Source: Cesiribacter sp964504565
Lineage (GTDB): Bacteria > Bacteroidota > Bacteroidia > Cytophagales > Cyclobacteriaceae
Assembly (NCBI GenBank): GCA_964504565.1
Contig: CAZDEY010000004.1
Coordinates: forward strand, 1 to 64,000
Length of the DNA: 64,000 bases
Direction: 5' to 3'
Part shown: positions 9,726 to 18,147 of the stretch, one piece after another
How positions within the stretch are numbered: the first letter of the stretch is position 1
How the letters are laid out: every line of letters begins with the position of its first letter
Made by a program: the position numbers and the translations under genes
The notes under the pieces: generated by a model
Told to the model about the DNA's origin: nothing
The model's input: only the letters and a program-made list of their open reading frames with translations
Databases searched by the model: none

Positions 9726-10892
9726 CTAACCGGCTAAAAGCCTGAGACCAACCAATAAGGGTAAAATTTCTGTAGTGCAAAGGTAAGAAAATAAATAGGT
9801 TTTTCTACGCTCGCCGGCAGCTACCAGCTTATAAAATAAGTAGCCGGTACGCAATAAGGCAAAAAACAGAGCCAGTTGAAGTAGTATATCGGCCCCGGAA
9901 ACTGCCTGGGACGGCACAGCCAAGAATAAAATTAACACCACCGATAGTATAAATGTAATTACTATCTGAGAAAATCTAAGGTAATCGAAAAAGTGGTTAG
10001 CCGCTACATCTATACCAAACAGGCCGGCGGCCAGCTGCAACAATCCGTACTTAACTAACTGAAGAACAAATAATAAGGCCGATATTCGTATCCAGGCCCA
10101 TAGGTATTCGCCGGCATCGTTACCGCCAATTAGCCAGGCTAACCTATACTCCAGACCGGCCGCGTGAAAAAGAGTAATCAGCAGGAAACCAAACAACAGG
10201 CTATACGAAGCAATAAACCCTAACTGCCCAGTACCGCCTAGTTTATAACTAAATGCATCGTTAATTGGAGTACGCGCACTAATGGCATCGCTTAGGCTAT
10301 AGTAGCTGGCAAATACCCGCGGGAACATATTTCGTAAAACAGCTAATACGGCCAGTACCCCTAAGGCTGCTAACAGGAAAAAATTATAAAAGTAGCCCGG
10401 CGAGCGGGCAGTAACCTGCAGAAAACTATCTGTGCCCACCCCGGATGCCATGGCCACCGGTTGCTTACCTATAACTTCCAGCGCCAGCTTATCTAAATTA
10501 AGTTCTTCAGCGTATACTGAAATCAGGCAACTATCGCCGTAAATACGGTGTAAACTATCTATAGAAAGGGTACGAATTGTACTTTCCGGTATACGGGCCG
10601 TTATATTCTGATTAATAAATAAAGCCAAGCCCTGCGGTGAACCTACCCGTAGGTTGTAATTTCGGTAACGCGCTAGCCTAAGCCAGGATAGTGCTACGGA
10701 TTCGGTAAATGGGGTGCCCTGCACGTAGGGCATATAGGTTTCGTAATCATCGTTGTAAACCAGTAGCTCTGATTTTAGGTCAATAATTACGGGGTATTCG
10801 CGCTGCGCCCCCAGTTCTGGCTGACCAACGGCTACTGTAGAAAAAAATACAGAAAGAAGTAATATTAAAATTACTGCATTATGCTTTGGCAT
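9726..10892 (-). CDS. DUF4271 domain membrane protein
   Basis: This is a 388-aa protein of unknown biochemical role. A signal peptide (residues 1-23, ending VAVG) and a periplasmic N-terminal region of about 140 residues are followed by roughly six hydrophobic segments from about residue 165 to the end. I recognise it as DUF4271 from its topology and its place beside the HemD-like gene. Its start overlaps the end of the upstream sugar-phosphate transferase gene by 14 bases, which suggests coupled translation. A link to type IX or envelope functions is only implied by position. Confidence 0.8.
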   Translation of the reverse strand: MPKHNAVILILLLSVFFSTVAVGQPELGAQREYPVIIDLKSELLVYNDDYETYMPYVQGTPFTESVALSWLRLARYRNYNLRVGSPQGLALFINQNITARIPESTIRTLSIDSLHRIYGDSCLISVYAEELNLDKLALEVIGKQPVAMASGVGTDSFLQVTARSPGYFYNFFLLAALGVLAVLAVLRNMFPRVFASYYSLSDAISARTPINDAFSYKLGGTGQLGFIASYSLLFGFLLITLFHAAGLEYRLAWLIGGNDAGEYLWAWIRISALLFVLQLVKYGLLQLAAGLFGIDVAANHFFDYLRFSQIVITFILSVVLILFLAVPSQAVSGADILLQLALFFALLRTGYLFYKLVAAGERRKTYLFSYLCTTEILPLLVGLRLLAG

Positions 10893-11916
10893 AGTTAGTA
10901 GACTGATAACGCCCTACAATGGTTAGCACTAAGCTTATTAAAAGTGCCAGCACTACCTGCCCAAACAATAGGGTAGTATTGCCTAAGTCGCTAAACCATA
11001 TGGTACCAATAATTACCCCTAAGTTAATCATAAGCATTACCACTACCACCATTACCTGCGGCAAACCCATAGCTAAAAAACGGTGATGCAGGTGGTTCCT
11101 ATCCGGGTGAAAGGGCGAACGACCTACTGCTATGCGCAGGGTAAACACCCTCAGGGTATCAAACACCGGAATAAAGAGTATAGATACGGCCTTGGCCGGG
11201 GCGGCAAAAATTGCCCCGCTTTCGCCCAATTGCATAAACTTTACGGCCAATACTGCTATTACAAATCCCGATAAAAGAGAACCCGTATCGCCCATAAAAA
11301 TTGAGGCTTTGTAGGCATTATACCGTAAGAAACCCAAAATACCACCCGCCAGGCAAAAGGCTACAAAAGCGTACTCTACGGTATGATAGTAGAAAAACGT
11401 ACCGAAGCACAACAGAATCAGCATAATAATGCTGCCGGCTAAACCATCTAAACCATCAATAAGGTTAATGGCGTTAGTTATACCAATTATTACCAGAAAA
11501 GTAAAGGCGTAGCTGGCCCCCATTTCTAACTCGCCCAACCCTAAAAACCCCTGTAAGCTGGTAATACGCACATTGCCCATAAACATGACAATGAAGGTGG
11601 CTATAATCTGTACAAAGAATTTTTTGAAGGCCGATACGCTGATAATATCATCTTTTATACCAATAAAAAACATTACTATGCAGCCGGCCAGCAACTGTTG
11701 CACCCCATCGCCAAACTTACCAAAAATAGTAACGGCCGACATAAAGCCGGCAAAGATGGCTAAACCACCCAAACGGGGCGTTAGCATTTCGTGTATGGTG
11801 CGGTGGTTGGGCTCGTCGAGTAATTTTTTGGTATGGCTAATATGAATTACCGAAGGAACGGTAAACAAACTAACTACCAACGCCCACATAAAGGCAATTA
11901 ATAACGTTAAGTACAT
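10879..11916 (-). CDS. Undecaprenyl-phosphate GlcNAc-1-phosphate transferase family (WecA/TagO/MraY type)
   Basis: This integral membrane enzyme transfers a sugar-1-phosphate from a UDP-sugar to undecaprenyl phosphate, starting a polysaccharide. The 345-aa product is almost wholly hydrophobic (about 10-11 helices). It has DEPNHRTIHEMLTPRLGG from residue 34, NLIDGLDGLAGS near 150, MGDTGS near 210, and the histidine-rich HPDRNHLHHRF loop, which is typical of WecA/TagO rather than MraY. The exact sugar substrate cannot be read from sequence. It overlaps the DUF4271 gene. Confidence 0.92.
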   Translation of the reverse strand: MYLTLLIAFMWALVVSLFTVPSVIHISHTKKLLDEPNHRTIHEMLTPRLGGLAIFAGFMSAVTIFGKFGDGVQQLLAGCIVMFFIGIKDDIISVSAFKKFFVQIIATFIVMFMGNVRITSLQGFLGLGELEMGASYAFTFLVIIGITNAINLIDGLDGLAGSIIMLILLCFGTFFYYHTVEYAFVAFCLAGGILGFLRYNAYKASIFMGDTGSLLSGFVIAVLAVKFMQLGESGAIFAAPAKAVSILFIPVFDTLRVFTLRIAVGRSPFHPDRNHLHHRFLAMGLPQVMVVVVMLMINLGVIIGTIWFSDLGNTTLLFGQVVLALLISLVLTIVGRYQSTNYAKA

Positions 11917-11989
11917 ATTTTGTACAAACTCTACTGTATTAGTTAAGCAAAACTACAACCTTTTTCCAGTACATATACGAAATATGTAA

Positions 11990-13699
11990 CTAAAACCGAC
12001 TTATATAGCCAAATTGCACCTGCGAGTTCTGGGTACTAAACCGCTGGCTACCAGGTTTACCTATGGCGTATACCAAGCTAAACACCCCCGCCCGCGACGA
12101 TAAATTTATACCCGCCCCAACCCCCAGGGGCCAGGATTCGGCGTAAGCTTGGGCGGCTAACTCTTGGCCTATATAAGCTTGGTCGTAAAAAAGAAGTACG
12201 TAAGAAGCCTCGCCAATACGCTGCCGCAGCTCGGTTTGCAGAACGGCGAAGCGGCTGGCTAAAACCGATTGCTCGCGAAAGCCGCGTAAGGAATATAAGC
12301 CACCTAAACGGTATAAATCAGGAACAAAAAGGTATTCATCGTATAGCCAGGCCGCCTGGCCCTTAAAAACCAGCACCGTGCGGCCGGCCAGCCTTTGGTA
12401 AGTGGCCGCATTAAACTCGGCAGCCAGGTGAAGAACCGAATTATCAAGCACGGTAGTATCCTCAAAATTAGCAGGTAGGGCGCGTAGCTTTTTTGGCCCG
12501 GCCATTAGCGAGCTGGAAAATCTCCAGCCGTTGGAGGGAAAAATTAAGCTATTAACAGTATTTAAGCGAAACCCTAAACCGTACTGGTTTATCCGGAAGC
12601 TGGCTAAATCGGGCTGGTTACCGTTTTCTAAAAGGCGGGTATCGCGCTGCTGCAACAATACCTGAAACACCGCCCCCGAAGCCTGTTGAATTTCGGCAGT
12701 AGCTTCTAAATTTCTATTTAGAAAGTCTTCACTTTCCTTATAAAGCCTAAATGCCCCTTCTATACTCAAAGGCGAGCCAAACAGGTAAGGCTGCCTATAG
12801 CTTAAGTTTAGCTGTTGAGAACTGGTGTTTAACCGCCGCCAGTTAAGCAGTAACCCCCGGCCGCCGCCAAATGGGTTTTGGAGCAGCAAATCTACCTGTC
12901 CGGTCAATAATGTACCGCCGTCGGGCTTGCTTTGCAGGGCGGCAATTCCTTCAAACTGGCTGCTGTTTTGCTTATCGGCGTATATATAAATACGGGCCCG
13001 GTTATTTTCGAAATTCAGGCGGGGCGGGCGGCTAAGTTTTACGTAGGGCAACTGCTGTAAACGCCGGCTTATTTGGTCAACGACTTTCTGTTCGTAAGGC
13101 TCGCCGTATTTTATATTTAAGTAAGAAGTTATGAAGCTCTCCTTTAGTTTTGCGCTTCCTTCTACAATTACCGAATCGAAGGTAATGAGCGGCCCCTGCT
13201 CCAGCAGCAATTTTGCCTCAACTTTCTGATCTATAATTCTAATTGAGTCCAGCCGGGCCTGGGCAAAGGGGTAGCCGCTGTTTTCGCTAATACTTACCAG
13301 CCGGTTCATGAAGCGGGCCAGGCGGGTGTAGGAAAATTCTTTATCTACAAAATCGCGGGCCCGAAAGCCGGTTTGTCGCCAAACTTTAGGGCTGATGGCA
13401 GTTGACTGCAAGCTTACCCAGTTGTATTGGGGCCCTACGGAAATTTGGTAAGTACTTAAACTATCCTGAAATGTGTAGTCAGCAATATGGGCTTCCAGAT
13501 AGCCTTGCAGTTGCCAGTCTTCAACAGAATTCTGGACAAACTGCCAGCCTTCGGCTCTAGAGGCAACTGCTGCAGGCGCCACCAACGCAGCTATAAAATT
13601 GGCATCGGCCGGGGTGGCGGGCAGCAATTGTAAGCGATGTTGGGCCGGCAAGCTTCCACTAAAGCTTAGGATACCATATATAAGCAGCAGCCATTTCAC
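11990..13699 (-). CDS. BamA/TamA-like outer-membrane protein
   Basis: The 569-aa product has a signal peptide (residues 1-19, ending LPAQ), a periplasmic part with at least one POTRA-like domain (about 165-240, TFDSVIVEGSAKLKESF), and a C-terminal barrel (surface-antigen type). The barrel ends in SQVQFGYISRF, with the terminal aromatic residue typical of outer-membrane proteins. It is shorter than BamA (about 800 aa, five POTRAs), so it is more likely a TamA-like or specialised Omp85 member than the essential assembly protein. The neighbouring glycan-lipid gene points to an envelope role. Confidence 0.82.
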   Translation of the reverse strand: MKWLLLIYGILSFSGSLPAQHRLQLLPATPADANFIAALVAPAAVASRAEGWQFVQNSVEDWQLQGYLEAHIADYTFQDSLSTYQISVGPQYNWVSLQSTAISPKVWRQTGFRARDFVDKEFSYTRLARFMNRLVSISENSGYPFAQARLDSIRIIDQKVEAKLLLEQGPLITFDSVIVEGSAKLKESFITSYLNIKYGEPYEQKVVDQISRRLQQLPYVKLSRPPRLNFENNRARIYIYADKQNSSQFEGIAALQSKPDGGTLLTGQVDLLLQNPFGGGRGLLLNWRRLNTSSQQLNLSYRQPYLFGSPLSIEGAFRLYKESEDFLNRNLEATAEIQQASGAVFQVLLQQRDTRLLENGNQPDLASFRINQYGLGFRLNTVNSLIFPSNGWRFSSSLMAGPKKLRALPANFEDTTVLDNSVLHLAAEFNAATYQRLAGRTVLVFKGQAAWLYDEYLFVPDLYRLGGLYSLRGFREQSVLASRFAVLQTELRQRIGEASYVLLFYDQAYIGQELAAQAYAESWPLGVGAGINLSSRAGVFSLVYAIGKPGSQRFSTQNSQVQFGYISRF

Positions 13700-13793
13700 T
13701 ACCTAAAAGTACGTAAAGAAGAGTAGAAGTATATACGATAGCTACAATTGGAGCCTGAACTACAGTTTTTTAAAATCTTTCTTCACCAAAAAC

Positions 13794-13826
13794 AAAAACG
13801 CACCAGCCAGTAGCCGGTGCGTTTTT
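13794..13826 (-). terminator. Terminator downstream of the 13851-14681 gene
   Basis: A perfect 11-bp stem (AAAAACGCACC with GGTGCGTTTTT) and an 11-base loop carry A/T runs on both sides, so the hairpin can work in either direction. It lies 25 bases past the stop codon of the minus-strand lipoprotein gene. Confidence 0.8.
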
Positions 13827-13850
13827 GCTTTCCCTTCAAGAAAAATTTAC

Positions 13851-14681
13851 TTACATAGTTTCTGCTGAACCAGCCGATAGCGTAATGGTGCGGGTAACCG
13901 GGTTAAACGGGCTATCCACCAAATTGCCGTCTTCATCCATCAGTTCCAGTTTAATGGTATTTTCGCCCATTGGCAAGCCGGTTAAATAATAGGGTTTCCA
14001 CTGGTTAATCATGAACTCCTGGCCGTTAACCGTAGCCCTGATTTTGTAACCATCGTCCGCCAAATCGGCATTCACCAGGTAGAAGTCCAGCATAACCTTT
14101 TCGGTATCTTTGCCGGTATACTCGCCTTTAGGTCGGCTGTAGAACATATGCGGGGCGGTTAGGTCTACATCTTCGGCAGTAGCATTGCCCACCGTAAACT
14201 GGCGCAACACGTAGGCATCGGGGTGCTTAATGCTTTCGTGGTAGCTTCGGCTCAGGAACGATAGCTCTACGTAATGACCCTCGCTTAAATCTTTTTTGTG
14301 GGTGGTTTCGTAGAGGGCAGTGTAGGGTTCGTTATTCAGAATTAGGTGAATATGCTGACCTTGGCCGGAGTTCGCCAGGTGCTTTTCCATAGCATCCTCG
14401 GTCATTTGGGTTAGCTGAAAGTTCTTGATATTATACTGAAAGGTATTGCTGCCGGCCTGTAATTTAGCTCCCTCTTGCGGGGCGGTTTGCTCCAGCATGG
14501 CATCCGGAAAGTCGGGCGACTCCTCGCCCATAGTCAGCTCAATAGAACCGTTTTCATTTTCGGTTTCAGTAGCTACTGAATCGCGGTCAATGGCCTCCTC
14601 GTTGTTGCGGCTGGTATTGGCGGTATCGCAGGCAGTGAACAGTAGTGCGGCGGTGGCTAGTTGTAGTAAATAAATCTTCAT
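13851..14681 (-). CDS. Predicted lipoprotein of unknown function
   Basis: The 276-aa product has a lipoprotein signal (LLFTAC at about residues 13-18) and an acidic Asn/Glu-rich linker to about residue 60. The body is an Ig-like or beta-sandwich region with HIHLILNNEPY near residue 110 and HESIKHPDAYVLRQF near 150. It ends with a domain resembling a PKD/Ig module (GENTIKLELMDEDGN). The histidine-rich motif recalls small Bacteroidota lipoproteins often annotated as phosphopeptide-binding, but I see no evidence for that activity. It is flanked by its own terminator and transcribed alone. Confidence 0.7.
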   Translation of the reverse strand: MKIYLLQLATAALLFTACDTANTSRNNEEAIDRDSVATETENENGSIELTMGEESPDFPDAMLEQTAPQEGAKLQAGSNTFQYNIKNFQLTQMTEDAMEKHLANSGQGQHIHLILNNEPYTALYETTHKKDLSEGHYVELSFLSRSYHESIKHPDAYVLRQFTVGNATAEDVDLTAPHMFYSRPKGEYTGKDTEKVMLDFYLVNADLADDGYKIRATVNGQEFMINQWKPYYLTGLPMGENTIKLELMDEDGNLVDSPFNPVTRTITLSAGSAETM

Positions 14682-14794
14682 AGCAAAAATTGCATTAGCG
14701 TACTTATAGGCTGTGTAGGGTTAAGCAAAACAGCCCTAAATTTGTTTAGAAAAATGGTTAACTTGCGAGCCAAAAATAGGTAAATATTCGACTT

Positions 14795-15766
14795 ATGAGC
14801 GAAAAACTATACGATGAAGTTCCCTCGTTGGACTTAGCGGATTTCCTGAGCGGAGATGCCGAACGCAAAAACAAATTTGTGCAGGCTTTAGGCCAGGCCT
14901 ACCAAAATATTGGCTTTGTGGCTATTAAAAACCACGGACTAAGCGATGAGCTCACTAAAAAGCTATACAGCACCATAAAAGAATTTTACGCCCTGCCCGA
15001 TGAGGTGAAGATGAAGTACCATATTGCCGAAATTGCCGGGCAGCGGGGCTATACGCCAAAAGGAAAAGAACACGCTAAAGGCCGCAACACCGGCGACCTT
15101 AAAGAATTTTATCACGTAGGCCAAGAGGTTACCGATGGCGACCCCATTAAAAGCCAGTACCCAGATAACGTATGGCCCAGCGAGGTGCCGCAGATGGAAG
15201 AAGTGGCGTTAGAAACATACCGTACGTTGCAGAAGGCCGGTAAGCACATGCTACAGGCCATTGCCTTGTATTTAGGTCTGGATGAGCACTACTTCGACGA
15301 TAAAATCCATAACGGAAATTCTATCCTTCGCCCTATTCACTACTACCCAATAGAAAACCCGGATGCCGTACCGGCCGATGCCGTACGCGCGGCAGAGCAC
15401 GGCGACATTAACCTGATTACCCTGCTAATGGGCGCCAGTGCCGACGGCCTGCAAGTACTGCGCCGCGATGGAAAATGGATTCCGATTACCGCCCTGCCGG
15501 AGCAAATTGTAGTAAACGTAGGCGATATGTTGGCACGCCATACCAACGATGTCCTGAAAAGCACCATTCACCGCGTAGTAAACCCGCCGCGCGAAAAAAT
15601 GAATAGCAGCCGCTACTCCATTCCGTTCTTTATGCATCCGCGCAGCGAGATGGATTTAAGCGTACTGGAAAATTGCATTACGGAAGAAAACCCCAAGCAC
15701 CACGAGGATATAACCGCCGGGGAATTCCTGAACCAGCGCCTGGCTGAAATTGGATTGAAGAAGTAG
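14795..15766 (+). CDS. 2-oxoglutarate/Fe(II)-dependent oxygenase, isopenicillin N synthase family
   Basis: The 323-aa product has the N-terminal DIOX_N domain (VPSLDLADFL...NIGFVAIKNHGLSD) and the 2OG-Fe(II) jelly-roll. The metal-binding set is H and D of AAEHGDINLITLL (near 215) with the distal H of KSTIHRVVNPP. The 2-oxoglutarate ligand region is SRYSIPFFMHP, R/S spaced as in the family. The substrate cannot be inferred. The chromate-transporter-like gene follows 28 bases downstream and may share the transcript. Confidence 0.9.
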   Translation: MSEKLYDEVPSLDLADFLSGDAERKNKFVQALGQAYQNIGFVAIKNHGLSDELTKKLYSTIKEFYALPDEVKMKYHIAEIAGQRGYTPKGKEHAKGRNTGDLKEFYHVGQEVTDGDPIKSQYPDNVWPSEVPQMEEVALETYRTLQKAGKHMLQAIALYLGLDEHYFDDKIHNGNSILRPIHYYPIENPDAVPADAVRAAEHGDINLITLLMGASADGLQVLRRDGKWIPITALPEQIVVNVGDMLARHTNDVLKSTIHRVVNPPREKMNSSRYSIPFFMHPRSEMDLSVLENCITEENPKHHEDITAGEFLNQRLAEIGLKK

Positions 15767-15794
15767 CCATATCAATTGCTGAAAAAGTAGTATA

Positions 15795-16976
15795 ATGCCG
15801 CAGCTTATGAGCTTGCGGCATTTTATTTTTCTGCGCGATGTACTAGTGTTTGCCCTTACCAGTTTTGGCGGGGCCCAGGCGCATTTTGCCCTTATGTTCG
15901 ACCATTTTGTGCGCAAGCGTAAGTGGACAAGCGAGGAAGAATTGCTGGAACTATACGCCCTGTGCCAGATACTGCCCGGCCCTACCTCTACCCAAACCAT
16001 TACGGCTATTGGCTTTAGGTTGGGCGGCCCCAACCTGGCGTACCTTACCTTACTGGTATGGATACTGCCCACGGCCATTATTATGACGGTAGCAGCCCTT
16101 TCCATTACCTGGCTGGAACGCAACAATGTTTCACTGGACTTTACCCAGTATATTCAGCCCATAGCCGTAGGTTTTATTGCCCACGCCGCTTACCAAATTT
16201 CGTTTAAGGTAGTGCATACCAAGCTGGCTTTCTTCTTAATGGTAGTGGCCGGCGTAGCTTCCTTTTATATACGTACACCCTACGTATTTCCGGTTTTGTT
16301 AGTTATTTCCGGTTTTGTTACTGCTTTTCGGTATAAAAATCATGAGAAAGAGGAAAAAGCAGACTTCAAGATTCAGTGGGCTAACTTTTTTCTGTGGCTA
16401 GGCGTGCTAATTACCGCAGCGGTTTTGGGGGGAATTACCCAAAACGTACCATTAAGGTTATTCGAGAACTTTTACCGGAACGGCAGCCTTATTTTTGGCG
16501 GGGGCCAGGTGCTAATTCCCCTACTCCATACCGAGTTTGTAGAATTTAAGCACTACCTGACCTCCGATGAATTTCTGACGGGTTTAGGTATAGCTCAGGC
16601 ACTGCCCGGGCCTACCTTTAATTTTACCGCCTACATTGGGGCCATGAGTATGCAGCAGTGGGGCTGGAGCGGCCAGATTTTAGGCGCTTTGGTTTCTACC
16701 GCCGGAATATTTTTACCCGGCACTTTCCTGATATTTTTTGTAATCCGTTTCTGGGCCCGCTTAAAGCAGTACCGCCCAATAAAAGCCTCGCTGGAAGGTA
16801 TAAATGCTGCTTCGGCCGGTTTGGTAATTGGTGCCGCTATACTTTTATTTGAACCCATAGCCGATTCAAATTTTCATGTTTCCTTAGTACTGGTAACCTT
16901 TGGGCTATTGCTGCTGACCAAGGTACCGGCACCGTTGATTGTTGCGGGGGGGTTGGTGTTGGGGTTGGTTTTATAA
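15795..16976 (+). CDS. CHR family ion transporter (ChrA-like)
   Basis: The 393-aa membrane protein has the duplicated CHR architecture. The first half has TSFGGAQAHFALM and LPGPTSTQTITAIGF. The second has FGGGQVLIPLLHTEF and LPGPTFNFTAYIGA. About ten or eleven helices are visible. Characterised members export chromate, but many genomic copies have unknown substrates. The first half reads GGAQAH where GGP/GGG is frequent. ATG 15795 is taken as start; ATG 15807 is an alternative. Confidence 0.88.
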   Translation: MPQLMSLRHFIFLRDVLVFALTSFGGAQAHFALMFDHFVRKRKWTSEEELLELYALCQILPGPTSTQTITAIGFRLGGPNLAYLTLLVWILPTAIIMTVAALSITWLERNNVSLDFTQYIQPIAVGFIAHAAYQISFKVVHTKLAFFLMVVAGVASFYIRTPYVFPVLLVISGFVTAFRYKNHEKEEKADFKIQWANFFLWLGVLITAAVLGGITQNVPLRLFENFYRNGSLIFGGGQVLIPLLHTEFVEFKHYLTSDEFLTGLGIAQALPGPTFNFTAYIGAMSMQQWGWSGQILGALVSTAGIFLPGTFLIFFVIRFWARLKQYRPIKASLEGINAASAGLVIGAAILLFEPIADSNFHVSLVLVTFGLLLLTKVPAPLIVAGGLVLGLVL

Positions 16977-16984
16977 CCTAAAGT

Positions 16985-17410
16985 ATGAGAAAGAAAAGTT
17001 GGATCTACATAATTATATTAATAGGCATCACCGTATTCTTTTACCCTTATAATAAGAAACTAAGTTACTACCGTGATCAAGAAGGTATAGTGAGGTTAAC
17101 CAGAATACAAAGAGGAAACTTGGCTGAGAGCATCGGAGGAGTATTCTTTACACCCGGTATATACACAAACAAGTTCTTCCTTCCCGATCAGTACATCAAC
17201 CCTCACTATGTTCATGTAGTATTTTCCGATGGCCCCTTTACTTTATACACCGAATTTAAAGGAGATACAGTAATCATGTACCCGGGTAACTATTATGAAC
17301 AAAGAGGATCTAACAAGCTGTTTCAAATTATTGACCTTCCAAATTTTGGGGATTTTACTTTTGGAGATTTGAAAGCAGATACCACAGGTCGGTTTATTTA
17401 TCTACAATAG
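16985..17410 (+). CDS. Hypothetical single-pass membrane protein
   Basis: The 141-aa product has a basic start (MRKKSW) and one hydrophobic helix (residues 4-21), then a soluble region rich in Tyr, Phe and Gly. I do not recognise a family. It starts 8 bases after the ChrA-like gene and could be cotranscribed. Base composition is more AT-rich than the preceding genes and resembles the broken gene that follows, so both may be a small accessory insertion. Confidence 0.65.
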   Translation: MRKKSWIYIIILIGITVFFYPYNKKLSYYRDQEGIVRLTRIQRGNLAESIGGVFFTPGIYTNKFFLPDQYINPHYVHVVFSDGPFTLYTEFKGDTVIMYPGNYYEQRGSNKLFQIIDLPNFGDFTFGDLKADTTGRFIYLQ

Positions 17411-17432
17411 AAAATAAAGGTTAAATCTATAT

Positions 17433-17857
17433 ATGGTTTTATGTTCAGCCCCAACTCCTATAAAGATAATAGGATTAATTTCAGTCTTGAAAATCACAAT
17501 AATTTTTAGTCTGTTCAGCTTATCCCTATGGGCTGCTTATTTAACTGAGCCACTACCTATGTTTTTAATGGAATTATAGATGGAATTAGGGAAAAGTTTG
17601 CTCTCTACGGTCAGGATACTGCTAAAGTAGCGGGCCATTTAATTGGCCGATTGTTACTGCCTCTAGTTATTAATATTCTAGTTCTAGTATTTGTAGTAAA
17701 TAAATTGAAATGGTGGCTATTAGCCTCTCTGCTTCTTAATTTACTTATAAGTTTACCTTCAGGTTTATCTGTCTTATCTATTATCACCATAATTTTATTT
17801 TTCCAGAAAGGTTCAATTCGCTACTTTCAGCCTAAGCCTCTTTTGCGCTCAAGCTAG
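17433..17857 (+). pseudogene. Frameshifted small membrane-protein gene
   Basis: Two frames join into one plausible protein. The first runs from ATG 17433 (MVLCSAPTPIKIIGLI...SLWAAYLTEPLP) and stops at 17577-17579. The second is open from 17549 to 17857 and reads on as YVFNGIIDGIREKFALYGQD and then several hydrophobic stretches ending QPKPLLRSS. The shift lies between 17549 and 17577 and is best explained by one missing T in the T run at 17562-17566. The joined product would be about 141 aa with two or three helices. It is either a real pseudogene or an assembly error; no family is recognised. Confidence 0.6.
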
Positions 17858-17886
17858 TGCGAGTAGCCGTGTTTTAGACACCCCTT

Positions 17887-17936
17887 CCCTCGCTCGGCTC
17901 AGCCCGGGGTGCGTAACCGAGTGTGAGCTAATTCTG
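17887..17936 (+). repeat. REP-like palindromic element, remote copy
   Basis: The segment begins CCTCGCTCGGCT and ends CGAGTGTGAGCTAATTCTG, matching both halves of the hairpin elements around the transposase at 40700-41230, but with a different interior (AGCCCGGGGTGCG) that matches the reverse complement of 40305-40327. It lies downstream of the frameshifted gene. Confidence 0.7.
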
Positions 17937-18002
17937 CAAACTCCTAAACGAGCGGTTAAAGTCGCGATGACTGGGAATCTCACCCAAAAGCTTATTAGTT
18001 CA

Positions 18003-18123
18003 GCACTCGCAAGGACGCGAGTGCCAGTGAAGAACTCGGGTTTGCACCTAAATTACTGCAGCCTAGACTAACGTAGCCAGGAGGCTCGGGAATCAGTGGT
18101 TGCACTAGAGGACGCGAGCAACA
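18003..18123. repeat. REP-like hairpins between the broken gene and ribD
   Basis: A perfect 8-bp stem (GCACTCGC/GCGAGTGC, loop AAGGAC, 18003-18024) matches the hairpin at 41283-41308. Further on, GTAGCCAGGAGGCTC (from about 18073) is the inverse of the tail of the element at 41354-41368, and GAGGACGCGAGC recurs near 18108. Together these form a decayed cluster filling most of the 290-bp gap before ribD. Confidence 0.65.
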
Positions 18124-18147
18124 GAGATTTTTTCTACCTTTGCCTCC

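Noticed and set aside
17651..17857. 68-aa plus-strand frame as a gene of its own
   Set aside because: The same frame is open upstream to 17549 and continues the frameshifted 17433 gene, so it is the second half of one gene rather than a separate one.
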